Source: Hemileia vastatrix
Lineage: Eukaryota; Basidiomycota; Pucciniomycetes; Pucciniales; Zaghouaniaceae
Direction of reading: 5' to 3'
Assembly (NCBI GenBank): GCA_030280995.1
Contig: JASXTE010000014.1
Span: 7,206,156-7,270,155 of the forward strand
Length of the DNA stretch: 64,000 nucleotides
Shown: piece by piece, positions 11,250-23,193 of the stretch
Position numbering within the stretch: the first letter of the stretch is position 1
Layout of the letters: every line of letters begins with the position of its first letter
Position numbers and translations under genes: made by a program
The notes under the pieces: generated by a model
Databases searched by the model: none
Seen by the model: the letters and a program-made list of their open reading frames with translations, nothing else
Told to the model about the DNA's origin: nothing

Positions 11250-12750
11250 TGTCAGCCTGTATATCTCCAGGACTGAGTAAAAAGTAATTATAAGTTATGT
11301 TAAACACATGAACTATACATGGGAATAATAAATAAGAGTACACAAATAGTATACATAAGTAAAATTATGATAATACACAAAAAATGCCATTATAACACCT
11401 TATATACACGCATATATCCACCTTTTATAGGTCTTATGTACTTAATATTAAGTTGGAATATGTTAGGGTAATCTTAAGAACCTTAAGTATAAGGCTACAT
11501 AATTTTTAAGTACACTTAAAGCTGTTATATCCATTGTTTTATGCAAAAAACAAGAAATGCGCTTTATTTCACTTAAAAGTTGACTATATGCGCTATAAAA
11601 TTGAGAATATCAAAATTGCGCTTTGACAGATCAATTGGGCTCATTTAGAACTATTGATTTGGCTATTTAAATGCATAAAAATAACACTTTTCAAATTTGG
11701 TGTTTTTTATGCCAGAAATGGCTTCTGTGTACTGGCCACATACTGCCTGCTTTTTTCCCGTGTGAATAGCTTCATTTTTAGCAAAGTTAGCTTTTTCACA
11801 CTATAATTACCCCACATTCTACGCCCACTGTGGGGAAACACACTAAAAAAGGCGACAGGCCCTTATTTAGTGTCCTAGCTTAATTAATAATGCATTGACC
11901 TTGTTTATATGCACTAATTTCATTAATAACCTCACTCTTGGCACTTTATTTCATCACCACGCTTAAATTCGCCTAATTTTAGTCAAGGATTTACCCGTGC
12001 AAGCGTCTGCCAAGAACTGCATGTAGTTACCCCACATCTCACACTCTTTTTTAAGTTTTTGGGTGGTTTCTCAGTCAATTTTGGTTATTTTTGAATGGGA
12101 ATTTCACGTAGTATAATGTCAGGATTAGACCCATTATTTCTACAGTCAATCCCCCTTATTATTAAGCTATTATTAACCTTAAAAAGTCTCCTTTAGTTTT
12201 TAATATTATTGTTTTATACGCATATACTCTCTTTTTGTCTTTTTCTTTAATTTTGATGGATTTCCCTTATTATTACAGGATTTTGGCGGTTGTTACTCTT
12301 ATAATTATGTCATGGGTTACTGGGAATGTTGATGGGCATGTCTATTAGTTGTTTAGAGGTATCATTAACTGTGTATTGGGTGGTATATCAAGGGAATCAT
12401 TGGGAAACTCAGTGTGTATAAAAGGAGGAGGTTTTTGGGTTGTATTTCTTCATTCTTTATCATTACAATTTAACCAATATAACCAAACCAATTACAATAC
12501 ATATCAATTAGTACTTTTATAAGACTTTTGAATAGTATCTGAATTTATATAATCTATTTTTCTACCAACTATAAAGATTGTAAGCCATATATAAGAATAG
12601 TGAGAATTATATTACTGAGACCTTTATATTTGATTATATTTTACAACTTAGTGGATTAAATCTACAGTATTCATATAGGACCATTAAAATCTTCTAGACA
12701 ACTGACCATTCAAGCTAGTTCACGTCCTTGTACTTGACCTTAGCCTGACA
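11250..12750 (+). repeat. GypA 3' LTR (1501 bp)
   Basis: Same length as the 5' LTR, with about ten substitutions spread over it. TATA box at 12417-12423. Followed by the GCTTC target duplication at 12751-12755. Confidence 0.97.
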
Positions 12751-12755
12751 GCTTC

Positions 12756-13823
12756 TGTAATTTTGAGTTTCCAATCACTGTTGGAGTATAAGGAAGGGAA
12801 TGATTGACAATTTTTATAAATGATGATAGAGACCATATGATTTTCAGAATTTTGATTTTAGATTTAGAAGATACAGAACCTAGAAGCTGTTTCTTTGAAC
12901 TTGAGGGATTTTTTTGTGGCTGTCTAGGTGGATCAATTTCTTCATTGGGTGTTCTCTCAACCTCATCAGCAAAAGTAACTTCATCATCATTTTGAGTTAG
13001 AGAAGCTTCATATTTTAAAATTTCATCATCACCATCTTCTTCTACTTTTTCTTCATTAGAGAAAGATTGGCTATTAGTTGAAGCTTTGAAGTGAGTGTAG
13101 TTTTTAGAGCTGGATTAAACAATGAGAAAAAGATAAGAAACAATAAATAAAAAAGTAAGCAATTTGGAGATATCTTTAAAGACTAATATAAAATGAATTG
13201 CTATATTACTCATGAAAGAAATCACAAAGCTTTTGGACACATTTTGGCTAGTTTTTTTTTAGATTTTTAAGATGTTGCATAAGAGGAATCCTTGGCAGGA
13301 GGAGTTTTAGTAGCACTGAAAAAACTAGAGCCCATGGAAAGACTCATTCTTTTTGAACATTGAAGAATAGTCTTATGTCCCCCTTTAGATTTATATGCAT
13401 GGCCTTCAGTGTCAGCTCTTTCATTTTTATCATTTTCTTTGATGATAATGACATCATTGGGGGGAATGATAACTTTTTCATAAGCTGAGTTTGAATAAGT
13501 TTTAAAGAAAAAGGGTCAATAATCTATCCTACTGAGTTTGAAGAAGTTAATATGAAATAAGTGCTTACATTTTTCTAGGTCATCAATGTATACAAGCACA
13601 TTGTTATAAGCATTTGAAATATAAGATGGCAAAGGCTTCCGGCTAATAGTTGACAATAGTTCTTCAGTTTTTTCCTTAGCAAAATCAAGTTCTTGTCGTA
13701 TTGAGATTGGTTAATATAAGACCTTTTTTTGGCAAGAGAAAGGGGGGTTGGAGACATGCCTAGAGGTGGTTGTTTCTTGAGTTTGAATGATTCAAATTGA
13801 GGATGCTGATGAGATTTTGTCAA
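12756..13823 (-). pseudogene. Upstream exons of the minus-strand gene split by GypA
   Basis: The exon ending at 13569 (with ELDFAKEKTEELLSTI and NNVLVYIDDLEK) meets a GTAAGC donor at 13568. The CTCAG acceptor at 13486-13485 defines an 84-nt intron that joins in frame to an exon (13484 to 13270) with VIIPPNDVIIIKENDK. That exon ends in TAA at 13269-13267. A further exon from 13109, after a pyrimidine-rich AATCCAG acceptor, is open to 12756 and on across GypA to 2818, about 190 codons without a stop. It is acidic, then Ser/Lys-rich (KVEEDGDDEIL, SVSSKSKIKILK). The link from 13267 to 13109 and the true start are uncertain. Family not recognised; coiled coil likely at the N-terminus. Confidence 0.6.
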
Positions 13824-15244
13824 ACAAATACTTGGCGCTAATATATCAAATATATTAATTGAAAAGAAAATTTAGTGTAAGAAGATACAAGAGATAAAGT
13901 AATAGATCTTATATAAAGGAGGTGTCTGTTTATCACAAAGCATTTTGATGACTTATTACTTGAACAAAATAAAAAATTCTATTATCAAGGTAATAAAGAG
14001 ATAAAAAATATATATTACTATTTGAATTTTCAAGCTGTACTAACACAGATAAATATGATAACCAAAATATAATAGAAGTTAAATTGAGAGAAATAAACAA
14101 ATTGAGAAATGTGGTACAAAACAAGAGGGTTTATATATTTCCAGAAGGAGGTTTTTGATAGGGGATCTATTACAATGGGATCAAGCTAGCAAGAATATTG
14201 AAAAATAGTCTGATGATAATGATGGGGTTAATAGTGAAAGGGAAGTAACTAGACATAATCATTGGGGGCTTTAAAGTATGAAAAACAAAGAAAATGTACA
14301 ATTTGAAATTTGAAAATTGCAAAGGGTAAATAGTTGAGAATGTAAATTTAAATAATTTAAATATTTAAATTAATTTGAAAATATCAACATCCAGAAATAT
14401 GACAAAGGGATCTATTATTGGAAATTTCAACATGTTTTTGTGTTATAAAAAAAGGGGGACAAAAACAAAGGAAAAAGATAATTTAAAAAAAGAGGATAAA
14501 AAAAGTTAACACTAAATAATATTATATAAAATTATTAAAAAAAATAAATTTATTCTATGAGAGGAGCTTGTTTGGGATGCACTGGAACCCCACAGCACAA
14601 AACTAGTCTAAACTTAGTTTAAGTTAAATATATATAATAAATCAGAAATAGAAACACTTAAGAGTCTGAACATATGGATAAAGTATAAAAGAAATTAAAA
14701 TAATTGCCTTATAAATTCCAATAACAAAGTAAAAAAGTCACAATTATTTAAAAGTATTTTGCAGATTCGTACAAGGTTCTGTACTGTAAAAATCATTCAA
14801 AAGTAATTGATGAACTTGTTCCACTGAGATAACTAAGTTGAAAAAGAAAATAGATAATGGATATATGTTTCTAACATGAGCTATTATTGAATAGCTAAAT
14901 TCAAAAAAAAAAAATAGCAGGATTAATCAGGGTTTTTTTACATTGATATATAACTTGGCTGATAAAATAGTAAAAACCTTTAAATCAAGACTAAAAAGTA
15001 GTCAAAACAAACAGGAATATTAGGAATATGTATTATAAAAATTATAACCAATATTTTTAAAAAAATTGATGGGAATAAATTACTAGTAATTGCAAAAATA
15101 TTTTACTCTTTTACTTTAAAATAGATATATCAACTACTCTTAATATACTAAACATTACCTTGAAATAGCTAAAAGTTTCTTCTTTACCAAATGACAATGG
15201 TAAGGAATATGTAGACAATTGATTCCATCAAAATGTTTTGAGTA
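13824..15244. other. AT-rich interval, nothing recognised
   Basis: Very AT-rich, with A/T runs and no coding-like frame, repeat or RNA gene that I can support. It separates the split gene from palindrome ladder 1. Confidence 0.5.
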
Positions 15245-17797
15245 AAAATGTCCAGCACATGTTTGGCCAAACTTGTGCAGGACACTTTTCAAATATGAAG
15301 TTGTTAAGGTGAATTTTTATTTAAGAGAAGTGAGGTGTTCCTCATAAAATTGTCCATCACAAGCTCAACAAATCTTGTGCTGGACACTTTGACCAAGACC
15401 AGTGACTAAATATTACAAGGAAAATTAAAAATCAATAGGCTATAAGATGAAGTTAATTGATGGCATAAAAAATATTTTTGGTAAATGTGTCCAGAACAAG
15501 TTTGGACAAACTTGGGTTGGACACTTTTCCAATACGAAGTTGGTAAGGTGCATTTTTATTGAAGAGAAGTGAGGTGTTCTTCATAAAAGTGTCCAGTACA
15601 AGTTTGGCCAAACTTGTTCTGGACACTTTGACCAAGACCAGTGACTAAAAATTGCAAGAAAAACCAAAAAAATAGACCATATAATAAAGATAATTGATGC
15701 CATCAAAATTTTTTTTGGGTAAAAGTGTCCCGCACAAGTTTGGCAAAATTTATATGGACACTTTTATGAGGAGCACCTCAATTCTATTAAATAAACATGC
15801 ACCTTACCAACTTCATATTGTAAAAGTGTCCAGGACAAGTTCGGCTGAGCTTGTTCTGGACACATTTATCAAAAACCAATTTGATGCCATCAATTATCTT
15901 CATTTCATGGGCTAATTTTTTTTTTTGGTTTTCCTTGAAATTTTTAGTAACTGGTCTTTCCAAAGTGTCCATCACAAGTTTGGCAGAACTTGTGCTGGAC
16001 ACTTTTCCAATATGAAGTTGGTAAGGTGCATTTTTATTTAAGAGAAGTGAGGTGTTCCTCATAAAATTTCCAGCACAAGTTTGGCCAAACTTGTGCTGGA
16101 AACTTTGACCAAGACAAGTGACTAAAAACTTCAAGTAAAGTCAAAAATAAATAGGCTGTAAAAATAAAGTTAATTTATGGAATCTAATTTTTTTTTGTTA
16201 AATTTGTCCAGCACAAATTCGGCTGAACTTTTACTGGACACTTTTATGATGAACACCTCACTTCTCTTAAATAAACATGCACCTTCCCAAATTCATATTG
16301 GAAAAGTGTCCAGTACAAGTTTTGAAAATCTTGTGCTGGACAATTTTAACAAAAAAATTTTTGATTCCATCAATTAAATTCATTTTATAGCCTATTAATT
16401 TTTGGATTTCCTTGCAATATTTAGTCACTGGTCTTGGTCAAAGTGTCCAGCACAAGTTTGACCAAACTTGTGCTGGACACTTTAATAAGGAACACCTCCC
16501 TTCTCTTAAATAAAAATGCACCTTACCAACTTCATATTTGAAAAGTGTCCAGCAAAAGTTCAGCCAAAATTGTGATGAACACTTTGGCCAAGACCAGTGA
16601 CTAAAACTTGCAAGGAAAACCAAAAAAAAATAGCCCATATAAGAAGATTATTGATGGCATAAAATTGTTTATTGGTAAGGTGCATTTTTATTTACAAGAA
16701 GTGAGGTGTTCCTCATAAAAGTGTCCAGTACAATTTTGGCTGAACCTTTGATGAACCCTTTTACCCAAAAAATTTTTTGGTTACATCAATTATCTTTATG
16801 ATATTGTTTTTTTATTTTGGTTTTCCTTGCAATTTTAAGTCATTGGTCTTGGCCAAAGTGTCCATCACAAGTTTTCCCGAGCTTGTGCTGGACACATTTC
16901 CAATATGAAGTTTGTAAGGTGCATTTTCATTCAAGATGATTGAGGTGTTCCTCAAAAAAGTGTCCAGCACAAATTTGGCCAAACTTGTGCTGGAAACTTT
17001 GCTCATGGACAGTAACTTCTTACTTCAAGGAAATTAAATAAAAATAGGCTATAAAATGAAGAAATTTGACTCCATCAAAATGTTTTTTGGGTAAAAATGT
17101 CCAGAACAAGTTTGGCCAAGCTTGTACTGAACACATTAATGAAGAACACCTCACTTCTCTTAAATAAACATGCACCTTATCAACTTCATATTGGGAAAGT
17201 TAGATAGTGTCAATAATTTTCATTATGTGGGCTTTTTTTTAGTTTTACTTGAAATAATAAGAGACTTTCCATTTCCAGAGTGCCCAGAACAAGCTCAGTA
17301 AAACTTGTGCTGGAAATGTTTCAAATTTGGAGTTGGTTTGGTGGATATATATTTAAGATTAATGTGGTGTTCCTCATAAAAATGTCCAGCACAAGTTCGG
17401 CAAAACTTGTTCAGGACACTTTTACTAAAAAACATTTTGATGAAATCAAATATCTTCATGTTCTAGCCTATTTTATTTTAATTTAATGTATTTAATAAGT
17501 TACTGTCCATGACCAAAGTGTCCAGCACAAGTTGAGCCAAACTTTTTCTGGACACTTTTATAAGGAACACCTCATTTATCTTAAATATATATTCACCCAA
17601 TCAACTCCAAATTTTAAAATTTTCTAGAACAAGTTTTGCTAAAATTTTGCTGGACAATTTTACCCAAAAACATTTTCATGGCATCAATAATCTTCATTGT
17701 GTGGCCAATTGATTTTTGGTTTTCCTTGCAATTTTTAGTCCCTGGTCTTAGCCAAAATGTCAAGTACAAGTTCAGCCAAACTTTTTCTGGACACATA
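15245..17797. repeat. Palindrome ladder 1 (about 21 palindromes, 102/137-bp spacing)
   Basis: About 21 copies of a 40-46 bp palindrome with core AAGTTTGGCCAAACTT and arms AGTGTCCAGCAC / GTGCTGGACACT. Centres are at about 15266, 15368, 15505, 15607, 15744, 15844, 15983, 16084, 16222, 16324, 16461, 16563, 16739, 16876, 16978, 17115, 17298, 17400, 17536, 17638 and 17775. Spacings alternate 102 and 137 (within 2 bp) except for 176 and 183. Two spacer types alternate: A (GAAGTTGGTAAGGTGCA to GTGAGGTGTTCCTCAT) and B (CCAAGACCAGTGACTAAA to AATTGATGGCATC). Each occurs in either orientation. The short open frames across it are translations of the repeat, not genes. Confidence 0.95.
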
Positions 17798-18594
17798 GCA
17801 AAATTCTTAAATTCTACTGAAGTATGTTTATCAATTATATGTTATTAAAGCCTCTTTTACTTTATTAAGACATGAAAATCAAAGATAAATTGATGATTGT
17901 ATTATTTTTCATGATTAATAATTTTTAATTATTGTTGCAATAAGTAAAATTTAAAAAAATTATTTTTTCTTAAGAACCTTGTGAAAATTAATTCTCATGG
18001 GTTGGATGCTTTAATTTTTTGTATATATTTTGTTTATTAACTATGGTAATGGATTATTGAGTGTCTTTAATGATGTTACCTTATTTTAAAGGGATGGTGT
18101 TCACTTCCATAAATTTTTTCACATGTGCATTTTTATACTAATCATTGGTGACTTTTAGCCAATAAAAAGCCATTATTATTATTGAAAGACAGGTATGTTA
18201 AATTGAAATTCAGATTCAAATTCTATTCTTGTTTTAGTTTTAAATTTCATCTTGTTGTAAGTATCTGAGAAGATATTCAATTTAATTTATATCAAGCTCA
18301 TATATTGTGCATAAAAAAAATTTCACATTTATTTAATCAAAACATTTATCATGTCTTAAATTTTTACAAATATATATATATATTTTTCTATCCTCAATAT
18401 TTTCATAATCATGACTTCTTTTGCTCTCTCTTTTCTTATTCATCAATTGGCATTTTTTAAAAAAAGAATAATAATGTAATTTTTTAAAAAAAAGATTACT
18501 ATCACTTTATATACATGGTTACCAGTGGGGTAAAAATTTAAGGTGCTGCTTCTCAATCTAGTACTTCATTAACTTTGGAAAAATCTATATCTTC
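17798..18594. other. AT-rich interval, nothing recognised
   Basis: AT-rich sequence with short A/T and TA runs. No gene, repeat unit or terminal inverted repeat could be supported. Confidence 0.5.
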
Positions 18595-20282
18595 TCAAAC
18601 CTTTAGTAACTCCCTCTCATTAATTGACAAATTTGATAAATATCGAGGTGAATAGAAATTTTTTGGCAAAAATTTAGGCACATTCATGATACCATCTGTT
18701 GAAGCTGTCTTTTTAGTTGAGCAATCGTTAAGTTTCTTTATTAAATCCATTTCAACATTTGAATGGGCTGTCATTTTAGTCATATTGTACATTTTATCTA
18801 AAATTTTATTGTGTATTGGATTTCTACATCTAGAAACTACTTGTATAGGACCTTTATCTTCTGAATGGGGTGGGGCTTCTTCTAAATCAGACATGAGACT
18901 TGTATCATGAAAAAGTTCTACAAAGCCTGGCCAATCAATGCACTTTTTTCTTTCCATGTCATAGTGGTTTTTTTAAATCTAAAATAAAATAAAATTTGTA
19001 AAAGACTTTCTTTAGTTATTATGCTTTTAATAAATACCTTTGTTTGACAAAACTTTATCTGTGCTCTCAATTTCTTTTCCTTTCTACTTGCCTCAATCAC
19101 CTCACTGTTTTGACTGGTCACATTTTGAATCTCCTTTCACTTGTTGACCACCCATTTCTAAAAAATGATCAGTGTAAACCTGAGTTTTGTTGAATCAATA
19201 TTTTTCAATTTTGAGAGCCACTTAGTACAATGGTCTGATACTACACTCCCCATTACTTGATTCCATTGTGACTCGGAAAAATTTTGACAGTTTCATTCAA
19301 AAGAGAGTCAATGAAATCCTTTCTCTTGAAGCTCTTGTTCCAAATTTTTTTACAGAGATAAGTACAGAAGCTCCTCTCTTTAGTCTTTGGGGCTCAGGTG
19401 TTGAAATAAAAGCTGGTAGATGAATTTTCGGAGCATAAGAATATGGCAGTATTTGTTAAAATAAATTGACAATCAGAAGCTGAATTTTCCTGCAGTGCGT
19501 TTTGAACCTGTTTTAATGCTTTTTCAATTGTCAATTGCTTGTGATCATTCCAAGTATTCTAATATGTAAGCTCTTTGTTTATTGGGCCTTTAGGAAAGTG
19601 AGATACATTAATGGGTCCACCAAGACAGAACTTCAAAAAGTGATAGATATTTTGTTTAATAGAATCTGAGCTCCTTGGTACATCACACCTCATAACTATG
19701 CTTCTAACAATTTGCAAGTTTCATTCATTTTGAAGTGACTCAGAATCAAATATTCTGCGCTGATCAGTAGCTCAAGTTATAAGAGAGGGATTAAATGCAA
19801 ATTTTTTAAAATAAAAACTGGTAAGCCTATTTTAAAACATAAAATCATGTTGAAAATGTTTACTCACCAGGTCAACTGGTACTGGCTGCTGGGCTAGTAG
19901 AAATGGGTTCCCCACTGTTTCCAAGAAACTGATTCAACAACATACTAGCCCAATTATTCCCTACACTTTCTATTTCTTGCTGCAGATTACAAGGTGCAGA
20001 TTGACCATCTGTATTTGTGATATTAGAAGAGCAATCAGTTGATCAAATTTGGTGATCTGATGAAGACTGAGGAGGAGGTAAGGGCTTACCTGTATTTTCA
20101 CTATAATTTTCAGGGGGAGCAGGACCCAAATCACCTGTTCCAGGATTTTGAGGAGGAGTATTATTTTGCCCTCTAAAGTTACTTTCTAATAGAGTATCGA
20201 CATTCATGTCATCACCGGTATCAGAAATTTTGTGCTTTATAAATAATAAAACAAAAATTATTAACTTTAATAATATAGGCAA
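18595..20282 (-). pseudogene. Decayed minus-strand gene downstream of the Tnp2 pseudogene
   Basis: Several minus-strand pieces read as ordinary protein: 20220-19880 (MNVDTLLESNFRGQ, a Pro-rich part, NNWASMLLNQFLGN) with one TGA near 20041; 19790-19400 (HFLKFCLGGPINVSHF, QVQNALQENSASDCQF) with TGA and TAA breaks; and 18957-18595 (CIDWPGFVELFHDTSL, ending SINERELLKV). A GTGAGT donor near 19869 and a TTTTATTTTAG acceptor near 18980 suggest introns. Frames are not continuous, so it is a pseudogene or badly broken. It lies tail-side of the Tnp2 remnant on the same strand; CACTA elements often carry a second gene, so it may be that one, but I see no diagnostic domain. Confidence 0.5.
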
Positions 20283-20619
20283 GATAATATTAAAGATAAA
20301 TTAGTTAAAAAATTTTATTGTGAGTTTAATGAATAAAATATTCAAGCAAAAAAATAAGTGGAAAACTCAGTTTTATTGGCTTGTAAAATATGGTCTTTAG
20401 ATTTTTCAACCCTGGTTCTGAGCTATTTATAATATTTTTCAAGTATAGGCAGACTTTGTATAGTACATTGAATTCCTTTTAGTTAAAATTACATTTACAA
20501 TAAAATGTAACTCATTAATAGCAGGGTTTCTAAACTTAAAGAATGCCCTTTTTATTGTTTTCTTAAATATTTAGGCAAAATCTCAAAAGGTTTTATTTAT
20601 TAATATGGCATCTAGCTGT
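20283..20619. other. AT-rich interval, nothing recognised
   Basis: AT-rich spacer between the two minus-strand pseudogenes. No feature supported. Confidence 0.5.
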
Positions 20620-21263
20620 TCTAAAAATATTTTACAAATATTCCAAATCCTCCAAATACTTACCAATCCTAAATAATTTCAAATATATTAACAAAAATAA
20701 AATGTCTATGTTGTTTAATTTTTCACTTACTAGTGTCTGAAGTCCAACAGCAGTGATAACATAATAATTTATTCCAAAAATTCCCCTTTGGTGCTGTAAA
20801 GTGGAGTCATATCCAATAATTAAATCTTTATTAATCACAATTTGTGTCACTTTTTCTACTCTTACTAAATGGGAATGCACTTGTCGAAACCCCTCATAGG
20901 GATACTTTTTTGTATCTTTTGGTATAAGCTATTTAAATGGACTAAAAGTCAAATAGATATTTTCATTATAGTCCTTTGAACTAAAAAGCTGATCAATATT
21001 CCCAAAACTACCATCTTTTACAATGTAGAAGTTAATGGTAGAATTCCCAGGATTCTGGGAATGAGTTGTATAATGCTTTCAATGGATCAATATTCTTGCT
21101 ACATTTTCAACTACCCAGTCTCCTACATTCTCTGATTTTAACAAAGCCCATTTAGATGTCTCTTTTCTCAAGCATGCCCTTACCCATTTTTTAAATAATT
21201 CCTCAGTCAAATGTGAATGTCTTTTTTTTGTAACCTGCTCAATTTTTTTAATATTAGATCCAT

Positions 21264-21513
21264 CACCACAAAATATGGGGGACAGACTTTCTAGCAAGTC
21301 CGCAACCTTGCACCCAAACTCATTACAGATTAAACACATTTTGAGCTACTTATAAAGGAACCATAAAATCAGGGATGAACACCACTCAGAAGAACAGTTT
21401 TAGGTGGGTGTTTAAGTAGAGTTCAGTATGGGTTCAGTATGAGTTCAGTCTGAGTTCCATCTGAGTTCAGGTTGAGGACTTGCTAGCAATTCCACCCCCT
21501 ATATTGCGTAGTG
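21264..21513 (+). mobile_element. CACTA-type MITE, copy D (250 bp)
   Basis: Begins CACCACAAAATATGGGGG and ends CCCCCTATATTGCGTAGTG. Flanked by the 3-bp direct repeat CAT (21261-21263, 21514-21516). Contains the GAGTTCAGTATGGGTTCAGT-type internal repeats. Inserted in the Tnp2 pseudogene. Confidence 0.93.
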
Positions 21514-22954
21514 CATACTGAGAATCATCTTCAGCTTCACCTAGTTCCAATACCCTAGACTTCTGATTCCAGTGCTTGAGCATGGTCTGTGGTATTTCTT
21601 CTATGTTCAATAAAAATAAATTAGCTCATTTGAATTTTTAAGCACCCAATTACCAAACTAAATACCTGGATGATGATTGTTTGGGATTTCTGATAATATA
21701 CCATTAACTCTTTCAGCAGCCCAAGTAGCTATACCTATGGGTGGACCAAAACATTTAATGATTTCTGGAAAATGTTGAGTGAAATTCTTATTCGGTCTAA
21801 AGCTGATATTTTTCCAACCTTCTTCCAAGCAGTTACAATACTTCAAAAGCAGTTGTTTTAATTCATCAACTTCATTGGTGGATACATTTTTTAGAGTCAA
21901 AAATTTGGTAATTGAACTTAAAGTGGTGAGTTATTTGAGAAGATAATATCTTTTAGTTTTGTGGTCTAAAGTCACTGATGTCTCAGCTTGATTTAATTTT
22001 TCTACCCAAAGAGAGATGAGTGACGAAGGAAAGTAAACAGTATAATTTACATTCCACTTGAAAGCTTTGAGAGAGCCTAAATTTTTAGATCCTACTTGTT
22101 TGGGCACTTGTGAAATCCAGGAGGTTTTTTTTGTTTGCTCAATAACAATCCACACTGCCTCTAGCTCAGTGGCTGACAATCGTGGGTTTCAAGTTCTTTT
22201 GTTTTCTTTCTCTTTGCCCTTCTTTTAATCTTCCTTATTTCTAATAGTATCAAGGGATTAATTAGATCTTTCTCTTTCAGATATGCTAATAATTTTTTGC
22301 CTTAAGTTATAGGTTGAATTTTCACTTCCACTACCAGAAGCATGCTCTGAGCCAAACTCTAAGGTTTGAAAGTGATGTTCAGAACTTAATGACTCCGTCC
22401 TGCTATTTTATCCTTCTGATTCAGCTCCTCCACTATCCATTTTAAGATATGTTTGTGATGGTCTTGTTGTACTTGTATATTGTAGTGTTTTATGCCATCC
22501 CACTGGTTCAATATTATCAGCATCAGTGCTTATTGAGCTACTTCTATGTTTTTTATATTTCTTATTTATAAATATATCAGAATATGCATCATCATTGTTT
22601 CTTCTTACGTGTCAATTTTTTCTCCTTTGTTAGTTTTTTTTCAAGTTCAATTGATGCATTTTGAATTAGATAAAAAGTTAGACTGTGATATTTAAGATTT
22701 CCAAGCATGTGTGAATGCATCAAGTCAATTGAGCAATATTCCATAGGATGAAAATATACAAGGTTATTCAGCTTGCTCCATCAAACCCCATGACCTTCAA
22801 AAATATATACCTACTCCCAATGTGACCCACAATTTTTCCACTTCTCTGACCAGTGCATATGATCCTCATGAGTACATAAGGAAAATTTTTCAACTTGATG
22901 CTCACCAATTTCATCTTCTGAAATATTAAAGACAAAGCAGAACTAAGTGGCTGA

Positions 22955-23193
22955 CACCACAAAATATGGGGGGAGGACTTGCTAGCAAGTTTACAACCTT
23001 GGACCCAAACTCATCACAGATTGAACACACATTGAGCTACTGATAAAGGAACCATACAATCAGGGATGAACACCACTCAGAAGAACATTTTTAGGTGGGT
23101 TTTCAAGTAGAGTTCAGTAGGAGTTCAGTCTGAGTTCCATCTGAATTTAGGTTGAGGACTTGCTAGCAAGTCCACCCCCTATGTTGCATAGTG
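22955..23193 (+). mobile_element. CACTA-type MITE, copy E (239 bp)
   Basis: Begins CACCACAAAATATGGGG and ends CCCCCTATGTTGCATAGTG, with TGA duplicated at 22952-22954 and 23194-23196. Removing it and one TGA rejoins the Tnp2 reading FASHSA with the following FCFVFNISEDE, so the insertion site is coding. Confidence 0.93.

Larger units (their letters stand above)
3024..12750 (+). mobile_element. GypA: full-length Ty3/gypsy chromovirus
   Basis: Two 1501-bp LTRs (3024-4524 and 11250-12750) bracket gag-pol, and the element is flanked by the 5-bp direct repeat GCTTC (3019-3023 and 12751-12755). Internal order is ORF1, Gag, zinc knuckle, protease, reverse transcriptase, RNase H, integrase, GPY/F module, chromodomain; this order with a C-terminal chromodomain defines chromoviruses. 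I counted about ten LTR-to-LTR substitutions and no length difference, so the insertion is young (roughly 0.7 percent LTR divergence). Pol is nevertheless broken by stops at 6750 and 8790 and a one-base insertion at about 9803, with a further stop at 6027, so this copy is probably non-autonomous. It lies inside a minus-strand gene. Confidence 0.97.

Noticed and set aside
15245..17797. CRISPR-like array (regular short repeats with spacers)
   Set aside because: The spacers are themselves repeated and occur in both orientations, the repeats are full palindromes, and the genome is eukaryotic with LTR elements.
15453..17848. Open frames with SSTSSAKLVLDTF-type repeats
   Set aside because: Translations of ladder 1 palindromes on both strands, interrupted at every unit.
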